Origin: Chloroflexota bacterium
GTDB lineage: Bacteria > Chloroflexota > Dehalococcoidia > DSTF01 > RBG-16-68-14
Reading direction: 5' to 3'
Length of the DNA stretch: 64,000 bases
NCBI GenBank assembly: GCA_029262675.1
Contig: JAJCYW010000018.1
Coordinates: forward strand, 62,001 to 126,000
In this document: one piece after another, positions 13,861 to 22,253 of the stretch
Numbering within the stretch: position 1 is the stretch's first letter
Layout of the letters: each line of letters opens with the position of its first letter
The notes under the pieces: generated by a model
Told to the model about the DNA's origin: nothing
The model's input: only the letters and a program-made list of their open reading frames with translations
Databases searched by the model: none
Made by a program: the position numbers and the translations under genes

Positions 13861-15102
13861 TCAGAGTGCCGCGATGAGCGTGCGCCGAAGCATCGCCAAC
13901 GCGGTGCTCACTGCCCGCCGTTTCACTGCCTCGCGGCCCTGCGCGAACTGGTAGCTGACGCTCTGTGGCTCCGCGAATCCGGCGTCGACTCCGATGTGGA
14001 TCGTGCCCGGCGGCTTGCCGTCCTGCGCGGCCGGCCCTGCGACGCCCGTGATGCCAATGCCGATGTCCGCGGCCAGTCTCTCTCGCACGGCCCGAGCCAT
14101 CGCCAGGGCACACTCGTCGCTGATAACGCCGTGTTCGTCGATGACGGCTGCGTCCACGCCCCACTCGATCTTCATCTCCGTGGAGTAGGAGACGAGACCT
14201 CCCCGCACGTAGGCCGAGCTGCCGGGCACGTTCGTGAGCGTGTGCATGAGCAGACCGCCCGTGCAGGACTCCATAGCGGCGAGCGTGAGGCCGTGCTGAC
14301 GCATTAGCACGCCGACGGCATGTTCCATCGTCTCGTCGTCAGCGCCCCATACGATGTCGCCGAGGATCGAGCGCATCTCCGCTTCCAGCGGTTCGATGAG
14401 CTGCTGCGCTTCGTCTCGATTCGGCGCCTTCGCCCCGATGCGGAGGTGGACGCCGTCGGCGCGGGCGTAGACGCCGACGGAGGGGTTGTTCGTCTTCAGG
14501 AGCGGGCTGACCATCTCGTCGATGTGCCCTTCGCCCACGCCCGCCGTTTTCAGTGTGCGTGTCACCAGCACCGAACGTCCGCTATCCGGCCGGGCCTCCA
14601 GCGCGGGAGCGACCTCACGCTCCCACATGCGCTCCATCTCCGAGGGAGGCCCGGGCATCGCCACGATGATCTTGCCATCGCGCTCCACCCACCAGCCGGG
14701 CGCGGTGCCGCGCGGGTTTGGAATAACACGAGCGGAGGGGATCAGCATCGCCTGCTTCAGGTTGCGCTCGGGCATCGCCGCGCCGCGCTTGGCGAAGAAC
14801 TCGCGCAGCCGGCCGGCTTCCGTGTCGTCGACCGACAACTCCTCGCCCAGCACGTTAGCGATCGCCTCGCGCGTCAGGTCGTCTTCCGTCGGACCGAGTC
14901 CGCCCGTTGTAATGACGAGGTCCGAACGATCCCGAGCGCGGCCAATCACGTCGGCCAGCCTCTCGAGGTTGTCGCCGACCTTCGAGATATAGAACAGGTC
15001 GACGCCGTGGGCCGGCAAGCTAGCCCCCAGATAACGAGCGTTGGTATCCAGAATCTCGCCCAGCAGCAGCTCCGTGCCAATCGACACCACTTCGGCCTTC
15101 AT
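13861..15102 (-). CDS. cinA: CinA family protein (nicotinamide-nucleotide amidase)
   Basis: A 413-residue two-domain protein. The N-terminal MoCF/COG1058 domain (about 1-170) has EVVSIGTELLLGEILDTNA and TTGGLGPTEDDLTREA, with VAMPGPPSEM following. The C-terminal CinA domain (from about 255) has AAMESCTGGLLMHTLTNVPGSSA, VSYSTEMK and ITGVAGPAAQDGKPPGT, the NMN deamidase signature. It likely acts in pyridine nucleotide salvage. MKAEVV (15102) is the family-typical start; an in-frame ATG at 15117 adds five residues. It is divergent from the GGDEF gene. Confidence 0.93.
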   Translation of the reverse strand: MKAEVVSIGTELLLGEILDTNARYLGASLPAHGVDLFYISKVGDNLERLADVIGRARDRSDLVITTGGLGPTEDDLTREAIANVLGEELSVDDTEAGRLREFFAKRGAAMPERNLKQAMLIPSARVIPNPRGTAPGWWVERDGKIIVAMPGPPSEMERMWEREVAPALEARPDSGRSVLVTRTLKTAGVGEGHIDEMVSPLLKTNNPSVGVYARADGVHLRIGAKAPNRDEAQQLIEPLEAEMRSILGDIVWGADDETMEHAVGVLMRQHGLTLAAMESCTGGLLMHTLTNVPGSSAYVRGGLVSYSTEMKIEWGVDAAVIDEHGVISDECALAMARAVRERLAADIGIGITGVAGPAAQDGKPPGTIHIGVDAGFAEPQSVSYQFAQGREAVKRRAVSTALAMLRRTLIAAL

Positions 15103-15270
15103 AAGCCAGGGAAGCATATGGCACGTTCCGGTGGCGGTCAAGCCGCGAAGCGCTGACTGAGGTGTCAACGCACCAGCAAACGCTGCCGATACTATCACAG
15201 CAGCAGCCAAACAAGTGTATGCAACGGCCTTAGCATAGCTGAGGCATTGGCCGGGCAGAGAGGCGCTCCT

Positions 15271-17175
15271 GTGGAGATACAAAAAACTGAAGACTCCCGG
15301 CGTTCCAACGTGGGCCAGCCGGAAGAGTCCGTGCAGACGCTTCAGCACATGAACCAGGAGCTGGAGGCGCGGGTGCAGGAACGCACCGCGCTCTACGAGC
15401 TGGCGAACGCCGCGCTCCAGGAGAGCGAGGCGCGGCTGCGCACCGTGATCGGCAACGCCAAGGTCGTCCTCTTCGCGCTGAACCGCGAAGGTGTGTTCAC
15501 GCTGGCGGAGGGCAAGGGCCTAGAGGATCTCGGTATCGGTTCGGCCGAATTCGTGGGCCGATCCGCGCTCGAAATGTTTGCGCAACTGCCGGACGCCGTC
15601 GACAATATTCGCCGCGCGCTGGCCGGCGAATCGACAACGACGTTTGTCGGAATCAACGTCACATTCGAGGCGCGTCTCTCGCCCGTGCGGGACGACGAAG
15701 GCAACGTTACCGGCGTGATCGGCGTGGCGACGGACATCACGGAACGGCGCCGCGCAGAGTCGCTGCTGGCTGGCCAACGCCAGGTGCTGGAATCGATTGC
15801 GACCGGCACCCCGCTCACCTACATCCTTGACGATCTCGTTCACCTCCTCGAGGGCCAGATCAGCGGAATGATCTGCAGCATCCTTCGCGTCACTCCCGAG
15901 GAGGACCGACTGGCGCCCGCGGCCGCCGGCAGCCTGCCGCCGGAATACGTGCAGGGTCTCGCGGACGGCGTGCCAATCGAAGAAGGCGCAGGTTCTTGCG
16001 GCACCGCGGCGCATCGCCGTCAGCCCGTCATCGTCTCAAACATCGCCAGCGATGCGCTTTGGGACGACTATCGCGAGCTGGCCCTGAGTCACGACCTTCG
16101 CGCGTGTTGGTCCGCGCCAATATTCTCCACATCTGGCGTTGTCTTGGGCACATTCGCCGCCTACTACCGCGAGGAGCGCGCTCCGGACGAGGAGACGAGC
16201 CGCCTGGTCCAGATCGCGACGCGCATCGCCGGCATCGCCATCGAGCGGAGCCAGGCGGAAGGCGCGTTGCGCGAGAGCGAGGAGCTGCTGAAAGCGATCG
16301 TGGAATCAACTGCGGATGGCATTCTTGTCGTGAACAACAGCGGGCAGGTGATCTATGCAAACGAGCTGTTTGCGAAGATGTGGCGCATCCCAGAAGAACT
16401 CCTTGAAACACGGGATGATGAGAAACTGCTCTCTCATGTCGTCGAGCAGCTAGAGGATCCAGAGGGATTCCTGGCGAAGGTTCAGGAGTTGTACCAGACC
16501 TCACAAGAGGGCTCAGATGTACTCTCGTTCAAGGATGGCCGTGTATTTGAGCGCTTTTCGCGACCACTCCTGACAGAAATCGATGTAATCGGGCGTGTCT
16601 GGAGCTTCCGTGATATCACGGAGCGCAAGCGCGTCGAAGAGGCGCTGCGAGAAGCCGCCAATCGCGACCCGCTGACGGGACTGCCCAACCGACGCGCAGG
16701 AACCGCCGCGATCGGCGAGCGGCTTGCCGCCGCGAAAGAGAACGGCAGTGCGTTCGCCGTGATGGTGCTCGATCTGGACAGGTTCAAAAAGATCAACGAC
16801 TCGTTCGGCCACGAAACCGGCGACGCAGCACTCATTCAGTTTTCCGATGTGATCTCGAAGCTCGTAGGCGACAGCGGCGAAATCTGCCGCATTGGCGGCG
16901 ACGAATTCAACATCGGCATCGAGAAGATGGAAATGGAGGCCGCGCTGGCGTTCGCGCAGCGCATCCACTCGACGCTCCGCTACACGCTGGAGCGGTCCGA
17001 CTCCGCACTGCGGCCGCAGTTCACCGTCAGCATCGGCGTCGCCTGCTATCCGGAGGACGGCGCGGACGCCTCCGTCCTCGGCCGCCGCGCGGACCGGGCG
17101 ATGTACGAGGCCAAGGTGGCCGGCTGCGACACCACGCGCGCCTGGCGCGATGTCGACTCCAGCCAGGCTGCATAG
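15271..17175 (+). CDS. PAS-GAF-PAS-GGDEF sensor diguanylate cyclase
   Basis: Predicted cytosolic c-di-GMP synthase of about 634 residues. From the N-terminus: a short coiled coil (LQHMNQELEARVQERTALYELA), a PAS domain ending in the PAC motif GVATDITERRRAE, a GAF domain (CGTAAHRRQPVIVSNIA and WSAPIFSTSGVVLGTFA), a second PAS ending SFRDITERKRVEE, and GGDEF (DPLTGLPNRRAG, LDLDRFKKINDSFGH, RIGGDEF, SIGVACYPEDG). The catalytic GGDEF is intact; the upstream RxxD inhibitory site reads GDSG, so product feedback is probably absent. No membrane helix. I prefer GTG at 15271 because GAGAGG precedes it by seven bases; TTG at 15247 is the alternative. Confidence 0.92.
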   Translation: MEIQKTEDSRRSNVGQPEESVQTLQHMNQELEARVQERTALYELANAALQESEARLRTVIGNAKVVLFALNREGVFTLAEGKGLEDLGIGSAEFVGRSALEMFAQLPDAVDNIRRALAGESTTTFVGINVTFEARLSPVRDDEGNVTGVIGVATDITERRRAESLLAGQRQVLESIATGTPLTYILDDLVHLLEGQISGMICSILRVTPEEDRLAPAAAGSLPPEYVQGLADGVPIEEGAGSCGTAAHRRQPVIVSNIASDALWDDYRELALSHDLRACWSAPIFSTSGVVLGTFAAYYREERAPDEETSRLVQIATRIAGIAIERSQAEGALRESEELLKAIVESTADGILVVNNSGQVIYANELFAKMWRIPEELLETRDDEKLLSHVVEQLEDPEGFLAKVQELYQTSQEGSDVLSFKDGRVFERFSRPLLTEIDVIGRVWSFRDITERKRVEEALREAANRDPLTGLPNRRAGTAAIGERLAAAKENGSAFAVMVLDLDRFKKINDSFGHETGDAALIQFSDVISKLVGDSGEICRIGGDEFNIGIEKMEMEAALAFAQRIHSTLRYTLERSDSALRPQFTVSIGVACYPEDGADASVLGRRADRAMYEAKVAGCDTTRAWRDVDSSQAA

Positions 17176-17297
17176 CGAGCCAGGCCGCCTAGGCCGCCAG
17201 ACACTCCCCTCCCCGGCATGCGAGCTGGCGCCACGCGCGTCGCCGCCCGGCCCGCTGTCCGCGGCCTCCCGCTGCTTGACTCGATTTCCAGCGCGGG

Positions 17298-17345
17298 ACT
17301 ACTATCGTAGAACTACTATCGTAGGGCCACAACCGTAGCGCTACG
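17298..17345. repeat. Paired 13 bp direct repeats and a palindrome upstream of pyrF
   Basis: ACTACTATCGTAG occurs twice, at 17298-17310 and 17312-17324, one base apart. Each copy contains the inverted arms CTAC/GTAG. Ten bases on, CGTAGCGCTACG (17334-17345) is a perfect palindrome built from the same GTAG/CTAC half-sites. The cluster ends 50 bp before the pyrF ATG, in the 220 bp gap 17176-17395, and resembles a multi-site operator. Confidence 0.5.
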
Positions 17346-17395
17346 ATCCAACGGGCAACGCGGCCGCGACGTTCGGCCGCACGTCCTGGTGCCAT

Positions 17396-18223
17396 ATGAG
17401 CTTTCGCGAGAAGTTCGCCGAGGCCTCCCAGAGGAACGGCAGCCTGCTCTGCATCGGACTGGATCCGGATGCGGAACGAATCGCGGGCGGCGACGCCGCG
17501 GCGTTCCTGACGGCCATCATCGAAACGACGAGCGACCTCGTCTGCGCCTACAAGCCAAACCTCGCGTTCTACGAGCAGCGGGGTGAGGCTGGCTACAAGC
17601 TCCTGCGCACTGTACTGAACGCCATCCCCGAGCACATACCACTCCTGGCGGACGCCAAGCGCGGAGACGTCGGCCACACCGCCCAGGCTTACGCCAACGC
17701 CATTTACGACGAGTGGGGTTTCGACGCGGTAACCGTCAACCCATACCTAGGCGGCGACTCCGTCGAACCGTTCGTCGCTAGGCCGGACAAGGGTGTCTTC
17801 ATCGTCTGCCGCACATCGAACCCGGGCGCCCGCGATCTACAGGATCTAACGGTCGACGCTCCCTCTGGCCGCGCGCCGCTCTACGAAGCAGTGGCCCGGC
17901 TCGCCAAGGCGTGGAACACGCGGGACAACGTCGGGCTCGTTGCGGGCGCCACGTATCCTGCCGAGCTGGCGCATCTGCGGGAGATCTGCCCGGAGATGCT
18001 CTTCCTGGTACCGGGCGTCGGCGCGCAGGCCGGCGACCTGACGTCGGCGGTGCGCGCCGGTCTGGACGCAGACGCCGGTGGCATCCTGGTCAACGCTTCC
18101 CGCAGCGTGCTCTACGCCTCTCAGGGCACGGACTTTGCCGAGGCGGCGCGCGCAGAGGCGTTGGCGATCCGCGACGCCATTGAGCGGGAGCGCGGCGCCG
18201 TGCGCGCCCAGTCGCCGACCTAG
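17396..18223 (+). CDS. pyrF: Orotidine 5'-phosphate decarboxylase (type 2)
   Basis: Converts OMP to UMP, the last step of de novo pyrimidine synthesis. The 275-residue length fits the longer type 2 family. Seen: LCIGLDPD near the N-terminus, the Lys of CAYKPNLAFYEQ, the catalytic Asp-Lys-Asp motif LLADAKRGDVGHTAQ, the NPYLGGDSVEPF loop and the phosphate-binding LVPGVGAQAGD. The stop is 1 nt before the next ATG. The repeats upstream may regulate it. Confidence 0.96.
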   Translation: MSFREKFAEASQRNGSLLCIGLDPDAERIAGGDAAAFLTAIIETTSDLVCAYKPNLAFYEQRGEAGYKLLRTVLNAIPEHIPLLADAKRGDVGHTAQAYANAIYDEWGFDAVTVNPYLGGDSVEPFVARPDKGVFIVCRTSNPGARDLQDLTVDAPSGRAPLYEAVARLAKAWNTRDNVGLVAGATYPAELAHLREICPEMLFLVPGVGAQAGDLTSAVRAGLDADAGGILVNASRSVLYASQGTDFAEAARAEALAIRDAIERERGAVRAQSPT

Positions 18224-18224
18224 C

Positions 18225-18482
18225 ATGGCCCCGACCATGCCAACTGAATTCCGCATGGAAGACGTGGTGCAACTGCGCAAACCGCACCCCTGCGGCGCGT
18301 TCGAGTGGGAGGTCACGCGATTAGGGGCGGATATCGGCCTCCGCTGCAGTGGCTGTAGTCGCCGCATCATGCTGGAGCGCCGGGAGTTGGAGCGCAGAAT
18401 GAAGTCGTTCGTCTCACGCGGCGCGCCTCCAGACCCCGCCAAGGAGCGCCTGGTCTACGGCGAGGACGACCCCGCGCAGTGA
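18225..18482 (+). CDS. DUF951 family small protein
   Basis: An 85-residue member of DUF951, a small family of unknown function found mainly in Firmicutes and Chloroflexota. The core VVQLRKPHPCGAFEWEVTRLGADIGLRC is followed by a second Cys pair (CSGC) and a basic stretch RRIMLERRELERR. Two spaced cysteine sites could bind zinc, and the fold may be SH3-like. The start could be any of the in-frame ATGs at 18225, 18237 or 18255. Its stop overlaps the GTG of the next gene. Confidence 0.85.
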   Translation: MAPTMPTEFRMEDVVQLRKPHPCGAFEWEVTRLGADIGLRCSGCSRRIMLERRELERRMKSFVSRGAPPDPAKERLVYGEDDPAQ

Positions 18483-19894
18483 CCCCCGACGACACGAACC
18501 ACGTCGCGACAGAGGCGCCGCGGGAGCCGCCGGCCGCCACACCCGCCGATGGCGCATCACGGTCGTTTCGCTGGGAGTCACTGACGGGCGGCGCCGTGAT
18601 CCTGGAGGAGGAGGGTTTTCGGCGGCTCTGGATGGGCCGGGTGTTCAGCCACACCGCCCTCAACGCCGTTCTCTACACACTCCTCGTCCTGGCCGTAGGC
18701 GAAGGCGGCGGCGCCGGTATCAAGAGCGCGCTCTTCATCACTTCCTACCTGCTGCCGACGGCGACACTCGGCACCGTCTCCGGCGTCCTCGTCGACAGGC
18801 TGCCGAAGAATCTGGTACTCACGGGCGTCAACCTGACACGTGTGGGCCTGATGTTCTTGCTGCTCCTCTCGACGACGCAGCTCTGGATGGTCTACGTGAT
18901 CGCCCTGCTCATCGCAGTCACGTCGCAGCTCGCGTCGCCGGCGGAGGCAGCAGCGTTGCCTCAAATCGTGAAGCGCGAGCATCTGACGATGGCGAACTCG
19001 ACGAATAACTTTGGCGCGCTGGTGAGCCAGATCGTCGGGTTTGCGGTCCTGCCGCCGCTGTTTCTCAACACCGTGGGCGCACGGCCGCTCTTCTTCATCT
19101 GTGCGGCGCTCTTCGCCGTCTCTGCCATTTTCTTCCTCGGCATTCAAAGTCTGCGCTCGAAGCGCATCACGATCGAAACCGCGATCGACGCCGTGCGAGA
19201 CGTGCGTGAGCACTTCGCGGAGAGTTGGGAGTACCTCAGTCGCGATATGCTGGCCTACATGAGCGTGGTGCTGATCGTCCTCTCCAGCACCGCGTCGCTC
19301 GTCGCCGTGACGCTGATGCCGCAGTTCGCGCAGGACACGCTGGACATCCCCGTCCGGAACGCGATCTTCGTCTTCCTTCCCGCGGCAGCGGGCATCGTCG
19401 CGGGACTGCGCCTGGTGCAGTGGCTGGAGCGACGGCTGGCGCCAGGCTGGCTCGTCGGCGCCGGGTTTGGGCTGCTGGTGGTGTCGTTCGCCGGCATGGC
19501 GATGGTGGCGCCCATCGCGACGATACTGGAGAGCCTCAACCCGTTCGGATTCTTCGACCCCGGCCCCTTCGGGGTTACGTCGGCCCGCATCATCGTCACC
19601 ATCATCTTCTCCACCGGCGCCACGTTCTCCGTCTCGGTCGTAGGCGTAACGAGTCGCTCACTGGTGAACCACCGTATACCCTTGGAGATGCAGGGGAGGG
19701 TCTTCGCCGCGCAGATCGTACTGGCTAATCTGGCATCCATTCCGCCGATCCTACTCGCCGGCCTCCTGTCGGAGCTGCTCGGTGTGGGCCCCGTCATGTT
19801 CTTTACGATGGTGATTCTAGTCGGCGCCGCCTTGTGGGCGCTGGCACGCGCGCTCTCCAGACCGGAGCGTTTGGATTATGCTGCGACGAGTTGA
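18479..19894 (+). CDS. MFS transporter (first of a tandem pair)
   Basis: A 471-residue major facilitator superfamily permease with about 12 hydrophobic helices after a 45-residue polar N-terminal tail. The MFS_3/enterobactin-exporter type is suggested by the early FRRLWMGRVFSHTALNAVLY and the loop GVLVDRLPKNLVLTGVNLTR (the GxxxDRxxR-like motif between helices 2 and 3). Substrate unknown. GTG start overlapping the DUF951 stop. The next gene is a clear paralogue, and the pair could form a heterodimer or have divided substrates; that is inference. Confidence 0.88.
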   Translation: MTPDDTNHVATEAPREPPAATPADGASRSFRWESLTGGAVILEEEGFRRLWMGRVFSHTALNAVLYTLLVLAVGEGGGAGIKSALFITSYLLPTATLGTVSGVLVDRLPKNLVLTGVNLTRVGLMFLLLLSTTQLWMVYVIALLIAVTSQLASPAEAAALPQIVKREHLTMANSTNNFGALVSQIVGFAVLPPLFLNTVGARPLFFICAALFAVSAIFFLGIQSLRSKRITIETAIDAVRDVREHFAESWEYLSRDMLAYMSVVLIVLSSTASLVAVTLMPQFAQDTLDIPVRNAIFVFLPAAAGIVAGLRLVQWLERRLAPGWLVGAGFGLLVVSFAGMAMVAPIATILESLNPFGFFDPGPFGVTSARIIVTIIFSTGATFSVSVVGVTSRSLVNHRIPLEMQGRVFAAQIVLANLASIPPILLAGLLSELLGVGPVMFFTMVILVGAALWALARALSRPERLDYAATS

Positions 19895-21302
19895 GGACAT
19901 ATCGCACGAGACGGTGGAGAACGTACCGCCCGTGCTCTCTAATTCAAGCTTTCGCTTGCTGTGGGTGGCCCAGATCATCTCGCAGACGGCCCAGAACGCC
20001 ATCCTCTACGCCCTCATCATTGTTGTTCTCGGTCTGACCGAGTCGACGACGAGCGCGAGCGGCGTGGTACTTTCGTTCGTGATTCCCATCGCGCTCTTTG
20101 GCGTGTTCTCGGGCCTCCTCGTCGACCGCTGGGACAAGCGCCGGCTGCTGATCCTGACCAACATCGGCCGTGCGTTGATGGCGGTCGCCTTCTTCTTCGC
20201 CAGGGAGCACGTGTGGGCGCTCTACATCATCACCGCGGTTTTCGCCAGCTTCAGCCAACTCTTCACGACGAGCAGCGCCACATCGATCCCGTTCATCGTC
20301 TCTCGCAAGCAACTGATCTCAGCCAACAGCCTGTACAGCGGCGGCTTCACGTTGGCGCAGGTGGCCGGACTGATCGTGCTCTCGCCGACGATTCTGAAGA
20401 CGGCGGGCGCGGGCTTCCTCTTCATCAGCATGGCCGTGGTGTTCCTGATCGCCAGCGCGCTGGCCCGCTTCCAACCGCACATCGGCCACGCGGACGAAGA
20501 GCATACTTATAGCGCCTGGCCCGGCCCCGACGAATTGCGCGGCGCGGCGGCCGAATTCTCGAAGACACTCAGCGGCCTGCGGGCGGACCCGCTCTCCGGC
20601 CTCGCGATGGGCCACATCGCGCTGAGCAGCACGCTGATACTGCTCTTCGCGATCCTCGTACCGCGCTACATGCAGGCGATTCTCAAAGTCTCCCCCGACG
20701 ACGCCGTCGCCGTCTTCGCGCCGGTCGCGATTGGCGCGCTCCTCGGCCTGCGGTTCGTTCCGTGGATCGTCGCACGGCTGGGCAATACGCGGACGGTGGC
20801 AATCGGCCTCTTCGGACTGGCCCTCTGCCTGGGAGCGCTCGGCTTTGTTGAGATGATCGCTAACGCGCTGGAGCGGACGGAGACGTTCAACCCGTTTGGC
20901 ACCAACCCGTTCTTCGGCCGATCGATTCTGGTCACGCTAACGATGATCTTCGCGGGCCCAATGGGCTTCGCCTACGCGATGCTCAATACTCCCGCCCAAA
21001 CGACGCTCCACGAGCGCACGCCGCCCGAAATGCGAGGACGGGTGATCGCTTCCCAAATGGTACTTGCCAACGGCATTGCGCTGATCCCACTGGTGGTTAT
21101 GGGCGGAATTGCCGATCTTTATGGTGTCAGCACTGTAGTGCTTGCGATCAGCGCGTTCCTGGTTGGGGCCGGCGTCTTTAGCCTCTACCTTGAGCGCCGC
21201 TGGCTCCAGGATCGGGGCCAATGGCCTCCTCCATCGGGAGGCCGAAACACCGACGGGAGCCGCCCGACGCAAGCTGTGCCAGGTTCAATTGACACGACCT
21301 AG
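19878..21302 (+). CDS. MFS transporter (second of a tandem pair)
   Basis: A 474-residue major facilitator permease that is paralogous to its upstream neighbour: both begin FRLLW(V/M) then a helix with Q-N-A-(I/V)-LYAL, both have G-LLVDR in the first loop, and both share the C-terminal pattern (P)EMRGRV(I/F)A-QMVLAN. The first 17 nt overlap the previous gene, so translation is coupled. A soluble tail of about 25 residues ends the protein. Substrate unknown; MFS_3-type exporters commonly extrude drugs or siderophores. Confidence 0.88.
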   Translation: MLRRVEDISHETVENVPPVLSNSSFRLLWVAQIISQTAQNAILYALIIVVLGLTESTTSASGVVLSFVIPIALFGVFSGLLVDRWDKRRLLILTNIGRALMAVAFFFAREHVWALYIITAVFASFSQLFTTSSATSIPFIVSRKQLISANSLYSGGFTLAQVAGLIVLSPTILKTAGAGFLFISMAVVFLIASALARFQPHIGHADEEHTYSAWPGPDELRGAAAEFSKTLSGLRADPLSGLAMGHIALSSTLILLFAILVPRYMQAILKVSPDDAVAVFAPVAIGALLGLRFVPWIVARLGNTRTVAIGLFGLALCLGALGFVEMIANALERTETFNPFGTNPFFGRSILVTLTMIFAGPMGFAYAMLNTPAQTTLHERTPPEMRGRVIASQMVLANGIALIPLVVMGGIADLYGVSTVVLAISAFLVGAGVFSLYLERRWLQDRGQWPPPSGGRNTDGSRPTQAVPGSIDTT

Positions 21303-21341
21303 GGGGTCGGCTAGACTGATTTTTGTCGAGGAGGTGCAGCG

Positions 21342-21881
21342 TTGATTGAGATGTCCATCGAAGGCATCCGCGTGAGCCTGATGAACTATCAACGGGTGGT
21401 CATCCTTAAAGAGAAGGAAGCCGACCGCTACCTCCCGATCTGGATCGGCCCGGCGGAGGCCGAGGCGATCACGGTGCGGCTACAGGATGTCGCCGTCTCC
21501 CGCCCTCTAACTCACGACCTGCTGCGGGATGTGATGGAGAAGCTGGGCGCCGAAGTTGTCTGCGTCGTCGTCAACGATCTAGCGGACGACACGTTCTTCG
21601 CCCGCATCATGGTGAGCGTCAACGGGGAGCAGATCGAGATCGATTCCCGGCCGAGCGACGCTATCGCGCTCGCGGTGCGCGTGCAAGTGCCGATCTTCGC
21701 CGAGGATACGGTTATGGACAAGGCCGGCGTCGCGCTCGACAAGGACGGGCAGCCGATCGATTCGTCTGGGTCACAGGAAACGATCAGCCAGGTCAACGAA
21801 GAAGAGCTCCAGCGCATGTCCGCCTTCCGCGACTTCATCGAGGGCCTGGACCTGGACGACTTCGACAAGCGCAAGTCCTAG
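21342..21881 (+). CDS. Bifunctional nuclease family (DUF151) protein
   Basis: A 179-residue protein of the DUF151/BFN family, typified by plant and bacterial bifunctional nucleases that act on RNA and DNA; the biochemical role in bacteria is poorly defined. Signature segments are LPIWIGPAEAEAITVRLQ, RPLTHDLLRDVMEKLG and IDSRPSDAIALAVRVQVPIFAED. A UvrB/UvrC-like acidic tail (NEEELQRMSAFRDFIEGLD) closes it. TTG start at 21342 with a strong GGAGGTG ahead. Confidence 0.9.
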   Translation: MIEMSIEGIRVSLMNYQRVVILKEKEADRYLPIWIGPAEAEAITVRLQDVAVSRPLTHDLLRDVMEKLGAEVVCVVVNDLADDTFFARIMVSVNGEQIEIDSRPSDAIALAVRVQVPIFAEDTVMDKAGVALDKDGQPIDSSGSQETISQVNEEELQRMSAFRDFIEGLDLDDFDKRKS

Positions 21882-21903
21882 CGTCTCACCCAGACAAACC
21901 GCC

Positions 21904-21930
21904 AACGCCCCGAAGATTCGGGGCGTTTTC
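21904..21930 (+). terminator. Rho-independent terminator after the DUF151 gene
   Basis: Perfect 11 bp inverted repeat AACGCCCCGAA/TTCGGGGCGTT (21904-21914 with 21917-21927) followed by TTTTC. It separates the pyrF-to-DUF151 block from the ATP synthase operon. Confidence 0.75.
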
Positions 21931-21957
21931 GTATCTGAAAGCCGTCGCCGCGGCCGG

Positions 21958-21986
21958 TTGATCACCGTACTCAATTGTGATAGTGT
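21958..21986 (+). promoter_or_regulatory. Predicted promoter of the ATP synthase operon
   Basis: TTGATC (21958-21963), a 17-base spacer and TAGTGT (21981-21986) sit between the terminator and the atpZ-like start at 22019. Four of six bases match the consensus in each box. Confidence 0.5.
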
Positions 21987-22018
21987 TCTCAAAGTCGCCC
22001 GTACTATGAGGAGGAAGC

Positions 22019-22243
22019 ATGCTGAACCGTATGCCTCCCACCGCGCGACTGATCGGCATTGGCTGGTACTTTGTCGTATGCATCGTCGGCGGTATTATTG
22101 GTGGTCTGCTGCTGGACCGCTGGTTGGGTACCGACCCCTGGCTGACGATGACGGGATTGGCGTTGGGCCTGGGACTCGCCTTCTACGGCGGCTACCAGAT
22201 GCTCATGGACGTACTGCAACCACGCAGGGACGAAGAGGAGTAA
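22019..22243 (+). CDS. atpZ: AtpZ/AtpI-like F0F1 ATPase accessory protein
   Basis: A 74-residue two-helix membrane protein of the ATPase_gene1/AtpZ type, found as the first gene of many atp operons and linked to c-ring assembly or Mg2+/Ca2+ transport. Two hydrophobic helices are joined by the typical LLLDRWLGTDPWLTMTG turn, and the C-terminus is acidic (RRDEEE). Strong GAGGAGG Shine-Dalgarno at the ATG. Assignment rests on position and topology. Confidence 0.82.
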   Translation: MLNRMPPTARLIGIGWYFVVCIVGGIIGGLLLDRWLGTDPWLTMTGLALGLGLAFYGGYQMLMDVLQPRRDEEE

Positions 22244-22253
22244 CCACGCACAC

